This document shows positions 34,128 through 44,143 of a DNA stretch of 64,000 nt, in pieces (the first letter of the stretch is position 1; every line of letters begins with the position of its first letter). The notes beneath the pieces were generated by a model. The model was not told the DNA's origin. It did not search any database and worked only from the letters and a program-made list of their open reading frames with translations. The position numbers and the translations under genes are program-made. The stretch is from NCBI RefSeq assembly GCF_001184025.1, contig NZ_BBYG01000019.1, forward strand, positions 124,001 to 188,000, given 5' to 3'. Source of the DNA: Streptomyces maremycinicus. Lineage in GTDB: Bacteria; Actinomycetota; Actinomycetes; Streptomycetales; Streptomycetaceae.

Positions 34128-35063
34128 TCAGCGTCGACGCAGACGTGCGACAAGGGCGGCGCCGCCGGTGAGCACCAGCACCGCCGCGGCGCCGCCCGCC
34201 AGCATGGGCGCGGACGGCCCGGAGCCGGAATCGGTGGCCGACGCCACCGGGGTGCTCTCGGGGGCGGCCTCGGTGGCCTCGGCCGGTGCGTCCCCGGACG
34301 CGGTGGACGCCGACGGAGCGGCGGAAGGCGAGCCGGGTGTCGTGCTCGCCGCCGCCGCGGGCGTGGCCGGATCGGGCGCCTCGGTCGTCGGGTCGCTCTC
34401 CGGCTCGCTCGGTGCGACCGCCGCCGGGAAGACCACGTCCGAGCACGAGTAATAGGTGTCCGGCGTGCTGCTGTTCTGCCAGATCGTGTACAGCATCTGA
34501 CGTCCCGTCCGGTCGGCCGGCAGCTTCGCCGTGAGGTGGTAGGCGCCGTCCTTCAGCGCCGGGTCCTTGACCTCGACGAACGGCCTCGACGGCAGGTCGG
34601 ACCAGGTCAGCGGCTTCGACGGGTCGTACCCCGGCTTCGTCAGATACAGCTTGAACGTCCCCGTGTGCGCGATCGTCGAGGCGTACGTCATGCGCAGCGT
34701 CCCGCCCGGGGTGAGCCGGGTCGACGGCCAGTCGGCCCGGGCGAGGTCGAGCCCCTTGTACGCGGACAGCCCGCCGCTGCACAACCGTCCGTCGGGAATG
34801 GTCTGCCGGTCACGGCCGTTCACGTTCGCCACCCGCAGGTTGTCCCACGCGGCGAAGGACGTGCCGTTGGCGTCGACCGCCGCCCGGCAGGCCGCGGTGC
34901 GCGCGTCGGATCCGCCTTCGGGGGAGCAGGCGAACACCCGGCTGACCGGGTCCGTGGGGGCGCCGTGCGCCTGGGCCGGCCCGGCGGCCCACAGGCCCAG
35001 CAGGAACGGGCTCACGGCGGCGGCCGCCAGAGCTGCGGTGCGGTGTGCGGTGGTGCGGGGCAT
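34128..35063 (-). CDS. Membrane-anchored AA10 lytic polysaccharide monooxygenase
   Basis: 311 residues. A signal peptide ends AQA before His33 (HGAPTDPVSR), so the mature N-terminus is the histidine-brace His of AA10 enzymes. The second copper His is in TIAHTGTFKLYLTK. YYSCSDVVF near the end of the domain supplies the axial aromatic region and a disulfide. After about residue 210 comes a long Pro/Ala/Ser/Thr linker, then a C-terminal hydrophobic helix (PMLAGGAAAVLVLTGGAALVA) and RLRRR, so the enzyme is held at the membrane. There is no LPxTG sortase motif and no carbohydrate-binding module. Substrate (chitin or cellulose) cannot be told. Confidence 0.88.
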   Translation of the reverse strand: MPRTTAHRTAALAAAAVSPFLLGLWAAGPAQAHGAPTDPVSRVFACSPEGGSDARTAACRAAVDANGTSFAAWDNLRVANVNGRDRQTIPDGRLCSGGLSAYKGLDLARADWPSTRLTPGGTLRMTYASTIAHTGTFKLYLTKPGYDPSKPLTWSDLPSRPFVEVKDPALKDGAYHLTAKLPADRTGRQMLYTIWQNSSTPDTYYSCSDVVFPAAVAPSEPESDPTTEAPDPATPAAAASTTPGSPSAAPSASTASGDAPAEATEAAPESTPVASATDSGSGPSAPMLAGGAAAVLVLTGGAALVARLRRR

Positions 35064-35429
35064 CGGGGACGTCTCCTCGGCCGGCGCGGGAACGGTCTGC
35101 TGTGAGTACGGGAATCCGGTCCGGCGCGTTCAGTGCGCCTCTCGGCGGGTTCCGTGCCGTACGGACGCGGTCGAATCGGGCGTTCGATGACCATTCGGCG
35201 CCGTCGAGGGTGGGTTTTCGGCCGGATCGAGGGTTTCCCCTGTATCCGGATGACTGATCCTTTGCCTATCGTTCCTGCACAGCCGACCCACAGGTAACCC
35301 CGACGGGGTCGGTCCCCGCGCCTGGCCGGCCTTTCGCGCTGCTCTTCGATGAACCCCCCGCCGCTTCCCCGTCGAAGCGAATCGACCGCCGCTCCGCCCT
35401 GTCCGGAGTCGGTTACGAAAGGCACGCCC
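35064..35429. other. Divergent promoter interval
   Basis: 366 bp between the LPMO and protease starts. I see no strong palindrome and no DasR-like site. In-frame codons of the protease frame extend back to an ATG at 35349, but that stretch lacks signal-peptide character. Confidence 0.4.
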
Positions 35430-37247
<1,818 letters not shown>

Positions 37248-37293
37248 GGAGATCCGTTCCTCGCTGCCTGCGACGAACGAACGAACGAACGGG

Positions 37294-37333
37294 CGGGCGG
37301 GCCGGCCGGTGTCCACACCGGCCGGCCCGCCCG
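37294..37333. terminator. 19-bp perfect hairpin, protease terminator
   Basis: CGGGCGGGCCGGCCGGTGT pairs with ACACCGGCCGGCCCGCCCG around CC, 46 bp after the protease stop. A short (CGAA)n run at about 37272-37288 sits just before it. Confidence 0.9.
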
Positions 37334-37829
37334 TTGTCTGCCGCTGCCTGTTGCCGCACATTCCGTTTCCGCCTGTCACCCGTGCTGTCGCGGGCCTGGG
37401 CGGCGCCGCGAAGTTCCCCTCGGCGGCCACGAGTTGGCTGTGGATTTTCGCGTCGTTTCCATGAAAAACAAACCGGTCACCTCGCTCCGGAACATCGCCC
37501 GAAGGGTCTGTTCCACAAGGTGCCGTGAGAACCTCGGTATGCGGTGACACGTGTCGCTCGGGCGTTCCGCCAACCTGTTCTTCGGAGGCCCGCAAGCGGA
37601 AACCGCGCACCCCGTCTCTTTTGGTTCCGGCTCGACTATGCCGCCGGTACGTTCTCTGTGGCAGGCTTCCGGTAGTCGGCCAGCGGCGGCGCGCAAGTCC
37701 GGGCAGTACGGCGGGCGTCGGCGGTCCGCACTCCCATGGCCCATACAGTCGTACCGTGAGCTATTGTGTACGGGGGGTAAGAAAAAACGGCATGACCCGT
37801 TCGTTACCGGCCCGGGAGAGTACCAGTCG
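37334..37829. promoter_or_regulatory. cprB upstream region with candidate autoregulatory site 37786-37801
   Basis: No gene seen. AACGG-CATGAC-CCGTT (37786-37801) is an inverted repeat with a 6-base centre, 29-44 bp before the cprB start. As I recall, the published CprB consensus duplex (ACATACGGGACGCCCCGTTTAT) has the same ACGG-N6-CCGT core, and CprB is reported to bind its own promoter. A 10-bp palindrome GACACGTGTC is at 37546-37555. Confidence 0.5.
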
Positions 37830-38480
37830 ATGGCGAGGCAGTTACGCGCCGAACAGACCCGCACGACGATCATCACGGCCGCCGCCGACCTGTTCGACCG
37901 GCACGGCTACGAGTCGACAAGCCTCAGTGACATCGTCGCGCACGCCCATGTCACCAAGGGCGCCCTCTACTTCCACTTCGCGGCGAAGGAGGATCTGGCC
38001 CACGCCATCATGGAGTTGCAGTCCTCGGCCTCGCGCAGGATCGCCGGCGAGATCGACGACCGCGGCTACGCCTCCCTCGAAGCGCTGATGCGCCTGACGT
38101 TCGCCCTGACGCGACTGTCGGTGGAGGGGCCGATCCCCCGGGCCGGCCTGCGGCTCGCCACGGGGGGAGTGGCGGTACGGCCGCCCTTGTCGCATCCCTT
38201 CGTGGAATTGCTGGACCTGATCTCCCGGCGGCTCGGCGGCGCGCTCAAGGAGTCCGACATCCACCCGGACGTCGACGTCGACGCCGTCGCGCACTCCCTG
38301 GTCTGCTTCTTCGTCGGCACCCGAGTCGTCGGCCGGTCCCGTGAACCCGCCGGTCGGCTGCCCCGCCGGATGGCCGAGATGTGGCACGTCCTCATCCGCG
38401 GCCTGGTGCCGGTGCCCCGTCGGCCGCGGTATCTCAGCCTGGCGGCACGGCTGGAGAGGGAGATCATGGCGGTGGTGTGA
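37830..38480 (+). CDS. cprB: Gamma-butyrolactone-receptor homologue CprB (TetR family)
   Basis: 216 residues. The N-terminal helix-turn-helix (about 8-55: TRTTIITAAADLFDRHGYES, SLSDIVAHAHVTKGALYFHF in pieces) is nearly identical in pattern to S. coelicolor CprB. The C-terminal ligand domain has the characteristic RAGLRLATGGVAVRPPL. In S. coelicolor CprB affects actinorhodin production and sporulation; its ligand is uncertain. The neighbours (DUF89 gene, then geosmin synthase) match the SCO6071-6073 order. Codon 5 is TTA (37842-37844), so translation should need the bldA tRNA. ATG 37830 has GGGAGAG upstream. Autoregulation is likely through the site at 37786. Confidence 0.92.
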   Translation: MARQLRAEQTRTTIITAAADLFDRHGYESTSLSDIVAHAHVTKGALYFHFAAKEDLAHAIMELQSSASRRIAGEIDDRGYASLEALMRLTFALTRLSVEGPIPRAGLRLATGGVAVRPPLSHPFVELLDLISRRLGGALKESDIHPDVDVDAVAHSLVCFFVGTRVVGRSREPAGRLPRRMAEMWHVLIRGLVPVPRRPRYLSLAARLEREIMAVV

Positions 38481-38555
38481 GGGGTGCGGGGCGCGCGGTC
38501 GTGGTGCGGGTGACGTTCGGCCCCGGCGCCGCGCCCCCGGGATACGGTGAGCCGT

Positions 38556-39845
38556 ATGTCCGACACCTCCGCGCCGCCCGTGATCCTCGGCGACGAGCCC
38601 GGCTCGTTCCCGCACAGTGTCCTGGCCGAACGGCATCCGGCGATCATCGAGCAGGTCCGGGAGGCGTTCCCCTACGGCCCCGACATCCAACGGCGCCTGG
38701 ACGCGCTGCTCGACAACTGCGCCAAGGGCGTGATCGAACCGCTTCCCGCCGACGCGCCCGACCGGGACCGGTGGCGGACCTGGGGTCTCGACGCGTACAT
38801 CGGACGATCCTGGTTCGAGGTTCCCTGGCTGTGGTCCGAAAGCTACTTCTACCGCCAACTCCTCGACGCGGTCGGCTACTTCGTGAGCGGTGCCTGGCAG
38901 GGCATCGACCCGTTCCGCCCCTTCAAGCTCGCCGAGCTCGACGCACCCGAGACCGACGAGGAGTTGGCCGTGCTCGACGCCCTGGAGGGCCGCCCGGTCG
39001 ACGAGCGGGCCCGCGCCCTGCTGCACGGGTCGCTCTGGGGCAACCGCGCCGACCTCGGTTTCCGGCTGTCCGACGTCGAGGCGGAGAAGCGCGCCGCCGT
39101 CACGGGACTGGTCGCCGACGACAGCGAGACGCTGTGGTCGCTGCTGCCGCCCTCGGGTACGGGGACGGGCGCGGAAACCGGTGGCGAAAGCGCCCTCCGG
39201 GTCGGCACAGGCACAGGCACCGGCGCAGGAACAGGGACAGGTACCGGTTCCGGTACCACCGGAACCCCCGCCCGCACCCTCTGCCTGGTCGCCGACAACG
39301 CGGGACGGGAACTGATCCCCGATCTCCTTCTCGCCGGACACCTCCTCGCGCACGGGCGCTGCGGCCGTGTCGTGTTTCACGTCAAGCCGTATCCGTACTA
39401 CGTCTCCGACGCCACCACGGCCGACGTCGTCGACGCGCTCAGGAAGCTGAAGGTCGCGCGGGGAGTGGCCGCCGAGCACGGCCGGAGGCTCTGGGCGGCG
39501 ATGACCGACGGCACCCTCACGGTGCGCGCCCATCCCTTCTCCGCCGCCCCGCTGCCCTACGCCGCGATGCCGGACGACCTGCGGGCCGAGTTCGCGGCTG
39601 CCGCCCTGACGATCGTGAAGGGCGATCTCAACTACCGTCGCCTGGTGGGCGACAGCCGGTGGGACCCGACCACCTCGTTCGCCGAGGTGACCGCCGGCTT
39701 CCCCGGTCCGGTCGCGGCCCTGCGCACCCTCAAGTCCGAGGTGATCACGGGCCTGGCGCCCGATACCGAGGCCGCTCTGGTCGCCGCCGAGGGGCAGCGC
39801 TGGCGCACCGGCGGAACGCACGCGCTGATCCAGGTACGGGAGTGA
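38556..39845 (+). CDS. DUF89/ARMT1-family protein (damage-control phosphatase-like)
   Basis: 429 residues from ATG 38556; GTG 38547 would add three residues. The metal-binding family motif DNAGREL (with LCLVAD before it) and the later KGDLNYRRLVGD match the DUF89 metal-dependent phosphatases that clear damaged phospho-metabolites; annotations also call them protein-glutamate methyltransferases. An N-terminal helical domain (about 1-195) precedes a Rossmannoid domain (from about 245). Between them is a Gly-Thr-rich linker (about 201-243) coded by GGCACA/GGGACA-like hexamers. It lies between cprB and geosmin synthase with no obvious link to terpene chemistry. Confidence 0.85.
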   Translation: MSDTSAPPVILGDEPGSFPHSVLAERHPAIIEQVREAFPYGPDIQRRLDALLDNCAKGVIEPLPADAPDRDRWRTWGLDAYIGRSWFEVPWLWSESYFYRQLLDAVGYFVSGAWQGIDPFRPFKLAELDAPETDEELAVLDALEGRPVDERARALLHGSLWGNRADLGFRLSDVEAEKRAAVTGLVADDSETLWSLLPPSGTGTGAETGGESALRVGTGTGTGAGTGTGTGSGTTGTPARTLCLVADNAGRELIPDLLLAGHLLAHGRCGRVVFHVKPYPYYVSDATTADVVDALRKLKVARGVAAEHGRRLWAAMTDGTLTVRAHPFSAAPLPYAAMPDDLRAEFAAAALTIVKGDLNYRRLVGDSRWDPTTSFAEVTAGFPGPVAALRTLKSEVITGLAPDTEAALVAAEGQRWRTGGTHALIQVRE

Positions 39846-40145
39846 CGCCAGGGGGCAGCCGCACGGCGAGGTCGGCGCGCACGGCGATCGCCCCGCGATG
39901 CCGTGGCGCACGGCGGCTCGGCGGGGAACGGGCACCGAACTGCCGGGCGAAGGGGGCCGGAGCACCGGCCTGAGACATCCATGTCCACGGCGCCGTACGA
40001 CGACGACCGGGCAGGTGGTGCGGGCGGCCTGCCGACGGGTGGCCCAAGTCCCCTACTGTTCAGGGCTTTCCGCCCGATTCACGCGATGGTGTGATCATGT
40101 GTGGCCCCGCGGATGACGGCGCGGACCCCCGGGTAGGGCCCGGCC
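39846..40145. promoter_or_regulatory. Upstream region of geosmin synthase
   Basis: 300 bp without a gene. A short symmetrical element, GTGTGATCATGTGTGG (40090-40105), lies about 40-55 bp before the start; it resembles a degenerate cAMP-receptor-type site but is weak evidence. No ACGG-N6-CCGT CprB-like element was found here. Confidence 0.35.
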
Positions 40146-42332
40146 ATGACGCAACCGTTCGAACTCCCGCACTTCTACATGCCGCATCCCGCGCGCCTGA
40201 ACCCGCACGTCGAGGAGGCGCGGACCCACTCGACGCAGTGGGCGCGCGACATGGGCATGCTGGAGGGGTCGGGGATCTGGGACCAGGCGGACCTTGAGGC
40301 GCACGACTACGGTCTGCTCTGCGCCTACACCCACCCCGACTGTGACGGTCCCGCGCTGTCGCTGATCACCGACTGGTACGTGTGGGTGTTCTTCTTCGAC
40401 GATCACTTCCTCGACATGTTCAAGCGCACGCCGGACCGGGCCGCGGGCAAGGCACACCTGGACCGGCTGCCGCTGTTCATGCCGCTGGACCTGTCGACCC
40501 CCGTGCCCGAGCCGCGCAATCCGGTCGAGGCGGGCCTCGCCGACCTGTGGAGGCGCACGGTGCCGGCCATGTCGCAGGACTGGCGACGCCGTTTCGCCGT
40601 GGCGACCGAGCACCTGCTCAACGAGTCGATGTGGGAGCTGTCCAACATCAACGAGGGGCGGATCGCCAACCCCGTCGAGTACATCGAGATGCGGCGCAAG
40701 GTGGGCGGCGCGCCCTGGTCGGCGGGGCTCGTGGAATACGCGACCGCCGAGGTCCCGGCCGCCGTCGCCGGGTCGAGGCCGCTCCGGGTGCTGATGGAGA
40801 CGTTCTCCGACGCCGTGCACCTGCGCAACGACCTGTTCTCCTACCAGCGGGAGGTGGAGGACGAGGGCGAGAACAGCAACGGCGTGCTCGTGCTGGAGAC
40901 GTTCTTCGGCTGCACCACCCAGGAGGCCGCCGACACCGTCAACGACATCCTCACCTCCCGCCTCCACCAGTTCGAGCACACCGCGTTCACCGAAGTGCCC
41001 GCCGTGGCCCTGGAGAAGGGGCTCACCCCCGACGAGGTGCTCGCGGTCGCCGCGTACACCAAGGGCCTTCAGGACTGGCAGTCCGGCGGCCACGAATGGC
41101 ACCTGCGCTCCAGCCGCTACATGAACCAGGGCGCCACCTCCGCGGCGCCCTGGCAGAAGCTGACCGGCCCGGGCACCTCCGCCGCCGACGTGGGCGCGCT
41201 GCTCGCCTCGGCCGCCGCCGAGCGCTTGCGGGCGTACGCGCACGTGCCGCACCAGAAGGTCGGCCCGTCGCTGCTGCCCGACTTCCACATGCCCTTCCAG
41301 CTGGAGCTGAGCCCGCACCTGGAGGCGTGCCGCCCGCGGCTCACGGCCTGGACGCACCGGATGGGCATGCTGGAGGAAGGTGTCTGGGACGAGGACAAAC
41401 TCGCCGCCTACGACCTCCCGTTGTGCTCGGCGGGGCTCGACCCGGACGCCACCGCCGAGGCGCTCGACCTCAGTGCCCGCTGGCTCGCCTGGGGCACCTA
41501 CGGGGACGACTACTACCCGCTGGTCTACGGCGCGCGTCGTGACCTGGCCGCCGCCCGGCTGACCACGGCCCGGCTGTCCGCCTGTATGCCCGTGGACGGC
41601 GAGGAGGCGCCCGTCGTCCCGGTCAACGCCATGGAGCGCGGGCTGAGCGACCTGTGGGCGCACACCACCGCCGACATGACCCCCGACCAGCGACGCACCC
41701 TGCGCGAGGCGGTCGACGTCATGACCGAGAGCTGGGTGTGGGAGCTGTCCAACCAGCTCCAGAACCGGATTCCCGACCCGGTCGACTACCTGGAGATGCG
41801 CCGTGCCACCTTCGGCTCGGACCTCACGCTGAGCCTGTGCCGCATGGGCCAGGGCCCCGCCGTCCCGCCGGAGGTCTACCGCAGCGGTGTCGTCCGCTCG
41901 CTGGAGAACGCCGCGGTGGACTACGCGTGCCTCACCAACGACGTCTTCTCGTACCAGAAGGAGATCGAGTACGAGGGCGAGATGCACAACGCGATCCTCG
42001 TCGTGCAGTCCTTCTTCGGCTGCGACTACCCGACCGCACTGGGCATCGTCCACGACCTGATGACCCAGCGCATGCAGCAGTTCGAGCATGTCGCCGCGCA
42101 CGAACTGCCGCTCCTCTACGACGACTTCGACCTGTCGCCCGAGGCGCGCGAGGCCATGGGGCACTACGTCGGTGACCTGCGGAACTGGCTGGCCGGCATC
42201 CTGCACTGGCACCGCGAGGTCGACCGCTACAAGTCCGCGTACCTGGCCCGCCGCACCCACGGCTTCCTGCCGGACCTCGCCCCGCCGGCGCCCCTGCCTC
42301 ACCTGTCGGTCTCCCTGCCCTCCTACGGCTGA
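40146..42332 (+). CDS. geoA: Bifunctional germacradienol/geosmin synthase
   Basis: 728 residues, the normal two-domain length. The N-terminal class I terpene cyclase converts farnesyl diphosphate to germacradienol and germacrene D; its Asp-rich motif is DDHFLD (85-90) and its NSE/Mg motif NDLFSYQREVE begins at about 228. The C-terminal domain converts germacradienol to geosmin with loss of acetone; its motifs are DDYYP (454-458) and NDVFSYQKEIE from about 598. Both halves look intact, so the strain should make geosmin. The 3' end overlaps the convergent amidotransferase gene by 10 bp. Confidence 0.97.
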   Translation: MTQPFELPHFYMPHPARLNPHVEEARTHSTQWARDMGMLEGSGIWDQADLEAHDYGLLCAYTHPDCDGPALSLITDWYVWVFFFDDHFLDMFKRTPDRAAGKAHLDRLPLFMPLDLSTPVPEPRNPVEAGLADLWRRTVPAMSQDWRRRFAVATEHLLNESMWELSNINEGRIANPVEYIEMRRKVGGAPWSAGLVEYATAEVPAAVAGSRPLRVLMETFSDAVHLRNDLFSYQREVEDEGENSNGVLVLETFFGCTTQEAADTVNDILTSRLHQFEHTAFTEVPAVALEKGLTPDEVLAVAAYTKGLQDWQSGGHEWHLRSSRYMNQGATSAAPWQKLTGPGTSAADVGALLASAAAERLRAYAHVPHQKVGPSLLPDFHMPFQLELSPHLEACRPRLTAWTHRMGMLEEGVWDEDKLAAYDLPLCSAGLDPDATAEALDLSARWLAWGTYGDDYYPLVYGARRDLAAARLTTARLSACMPVDGEEAPVVPVNAMERGLSDLWAHTTADMTPDQRRTLREAVDVMTESWVWELSNQLQNRIPDPVDYLEMRRATFGSDLTLSLCRMGQGPAVPPEVYRSGVVRSLENAAVDYACLTNDVFSYQKEIEYEGEMHNAILVVQSFFGCDYPTALGIVHDLMTQRMQQFEHVAAHELPLLYDDFDLSPEAREAMGHYVGDLRNWLAGILHWHREVDRYKSAYLARRTHGFLPDLAPPAPLPHLSVSLPSYG

Positions 42333-43054
42333 GGCTCCTTGCGGGAGGCGTGCGCGACCGCGGCTCGCGCCAGCGCCCGCACGATCGGGTGCGGGCGCGA
42401 GCCGTCGCCGGACAGCTCCGGCTGGAAGAGGGAGGCCAGGAAGAAGGGATGGCCCGGCAGTTCGGCGAGTCGGACCCGGCCGTCCTCGTCGTGGCCGGAG
42501 AAACGCAGGCCGTGGGCGCGCAGGGTGTCGAGGTGGCGGGAGGGGCCGTAGGCGCAGAAGTAGCGCTCGACCGTGCGCTCCGAGCCGATCACCGACTGGG
42601 CGAGCGAGTCCGGCTCGATCGTCACGACGCCCTCGTGGCCCACGAGTGAACACGCCAGGGGCTCGATGAGCAGGTCGTCCGCCTCCGGGTCGTTCTCGGC
42701 GTGCGCCGCCCGCGTGAGTCCGCAGACGTCACGGGCGTACTCCAGGAGCGCGTGCTGGAAGCCGCCGCAGGTGCCGAGGAACGGGATGCCCTCCTCGCGC
42801 GCCGTGCGGATCGCCGACAGCACGCCCGCCTCGCTGCGGTAGGGGCTGCCCGGCACCACCCACACCGCGTCGAATCCGCGCACCGCGCCCTCGGCCTCCG
42901 CGTCCTCGGAGGAGATCCAGTACGGGTCGAGGACCAGCCGGTCCCGGGTGGCGAGCGCGTCCACCAGGAGCGGGACGCGGGTGTGCGAGACGACGTTCGG
43001 GGAACGGTCGCCGACCAGGGCGATCCGGGCGATCTGAGCGGTGGTGTCGGTCAT
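42323..43054 (-). CDS. CTP-synthase-like class I glutamine amidotransferase with Gln for catalytic His
   Basis: 243 residues from ATG 43054 (ATG 43063 is an alternative). It resembles only the C-terminal amidotransferase half of CTP synthase; no synthetase domain exists. The nucleophile elbow is LGTCGGFQH (Cys96). The usual HPE of the triad reads FQPEL, so the catalytic His is replaced by Gln, while the downstream SRPHP motif remains. Proteins like this are annotated as CTP synthase C-terminal region-related (seleno)proteins. Glutaminase activity is doubtful; a hydrolase or binding role is possible. It is divergent from a LysR regulator that probably controls it. Confidence 0.8.
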   Translation of the reverse strand: MTDTTAQIARIALVGDRSPNVVSHTRVPLLVDALATRDRLVLDPYWISSEDAEAEGAVRGFDAVWVVPGSPYRSEAGVLSAIRTAREEGIPFLGTCGGFQHALLEYARDVCGLTRAAHAENDPEADDLLIEPLACSLVGHEGVVTIEPDSLAQSVIGSERTVERYFCAYGPSRHLDTLRAHGLRFSGHDEDGRVRLAELPGHPFFLASLFQPELSGDGSRPHPIVRALARAAVAHASRKEPQP

Positions 43055-43148
43055 GCCGTTCATCCTGGGGGCGGCCCGGACTTCACGTCCAACGATGATT
43101 CGTGCACCCTCGATAAGCAGAACTGATGCGGGCTGCGACCCTGGGCGC
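43055..43148. promoter_or_regulatory. Divergent promoter between amidotransferase-like gene and LysR gene
   Basis: 94 bp shared upstream region, the usual place for a LysR binding site. ACGTCCAACGATGATTCGTG lies near the amidotransferase side, but I see no clear T-N11-A palindrome to name as the site. The LysR ATG has no ribosome site and may be leaderless. Confidence 0.4.
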
Positions 43149-44036
43149 ATGGATCCGCATCTGCTGCGCACCTACGTCACGGTCGCGCGTCTCGCCTCCT
43201 TCTCCGAGGCGGCCCGGGAACTGGGCTACACCCAGTCCGCCGTCTCCCAGCACATCGCGGCCCTCGAGCAGGACCTCGGCGCTCCGCTGCTCACCCGCCG
43301 GCCGGTCCTGCCCACCACGGCGGGCGAGCGGCTGCTCGAACACGCGGGCCCGCTGCTGCTGCGCCAGGAGGCGGCCCGCGCGGACGTCGTCCGGATCGCC
43401 TCGGCGCCCGCGCACGGGCTGACCCTGGCCGGCTCCGCCACCGCCCTCGTCCCGGCCGCCCTCACCGCCCTCCCGCCGGCCGGCGTGACGGTGCGGGTGG
43501 TCGGCCGTGACGCCGTCTCCGCGGCCGTCGCCGACGCCACGGCCGACGTGGGTCTCGTCGACGGTCTGGCCGCGCCCAGCGACCCGCTCCGGCTGCCCGA
43601 CGTCGCGCCGCTGACCACGTACGGCGTCGGCGAGGAACCGGTCCGTGTCCTGCTGCCCGCCGGGCATCCCCTGGCCCGGCGCAGCGGTCTGTGCCTCGGT
43701 GACCTCGCCGACGCGCGCTGGCTGGACGCCCCGGACGCCGGGCTCCCGCTGCCCCAGCTGCGGGCCGCGAACGGCGGCCACGGCTTCCGCCCCGCCCTGC
43801 GCTACGACGGCACCGACCTCCGTGTCCTGACCGCCCTGGTGGCCGCAGGCCACGGCCTCACCCTGCTGCCCCGCTCGATGGCGACCGGTGTGCCGGGCAC
43901 CGCCGCCGTCCCGGTCACCGGGCCGCGGGTCGTCCACCGGATCGAACTCGTGTACGCGGGCACGCCGTCGGGTGCGGCACGGACCCTGGTGGAGGCGCTC
44001 TCCACCCGCCCTGAGGCGCTGTCCACCCGCCCGTGA
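43149..44036 (+). CDS. LysR-family transcriptional regulator
   Basis: 295 residues. The winged helix-turn-helix is at 1-60 (LLRTYVTVARLASFSEAARE, then TQSAVSQHIAALEQDLGAPLL), and the co-inducer domain covers about 85-290. The protein ends with a duplicated heptapeptide, EALSTRP EALSTRP, coded by a 21-bp tandem repeat (43992-44012, 44013-44033) that runs exactly to the stop codon. It is divergent from the amidotransferase-like gene, which is its most likely target. Confidence 0.92.
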   Translation: MDPHLLRTYVTVARLASFSEAARELGYTQSAVSQHIAALEQDLGAPLLTRRPVLPTTAGERLLEHAGPLLLRQEAARADVVRIASAPAHGLTLAGSATALVPAALTALPPAGVTVRVVGRDAVSAAVADATADVGLVDGLAAPSDPLRLPDVAPLTTYGVGEEPVRVLLPAGHPLARRSGLCLGDLADARWLDAPDAGLPLPQLRAANGGHGFRPALRYDGTDLRVLTALVAAGHGLTLLPRSMATGVPGTAAVPVTGPRVVHRIELVYAGTPSGAARTLVEALSTRPEALSTRP

Positions 44037-44143
44037 CCTGCGGTGCCGCCGACCGGTACCGCTCCTGACCCTGGGTCAGTCTCACTCGTTCGTGGCTCGT
44101 GGCACGCCGGTGCGCCGGGTAGAGCACCAGCCGGAGGCGATCC

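Noticed and set aside
40090..40105. CRP-like site before geosmin synthase
   Set aside because: Weak match with imperfect symmetry; kept only as a note in the upstream region.
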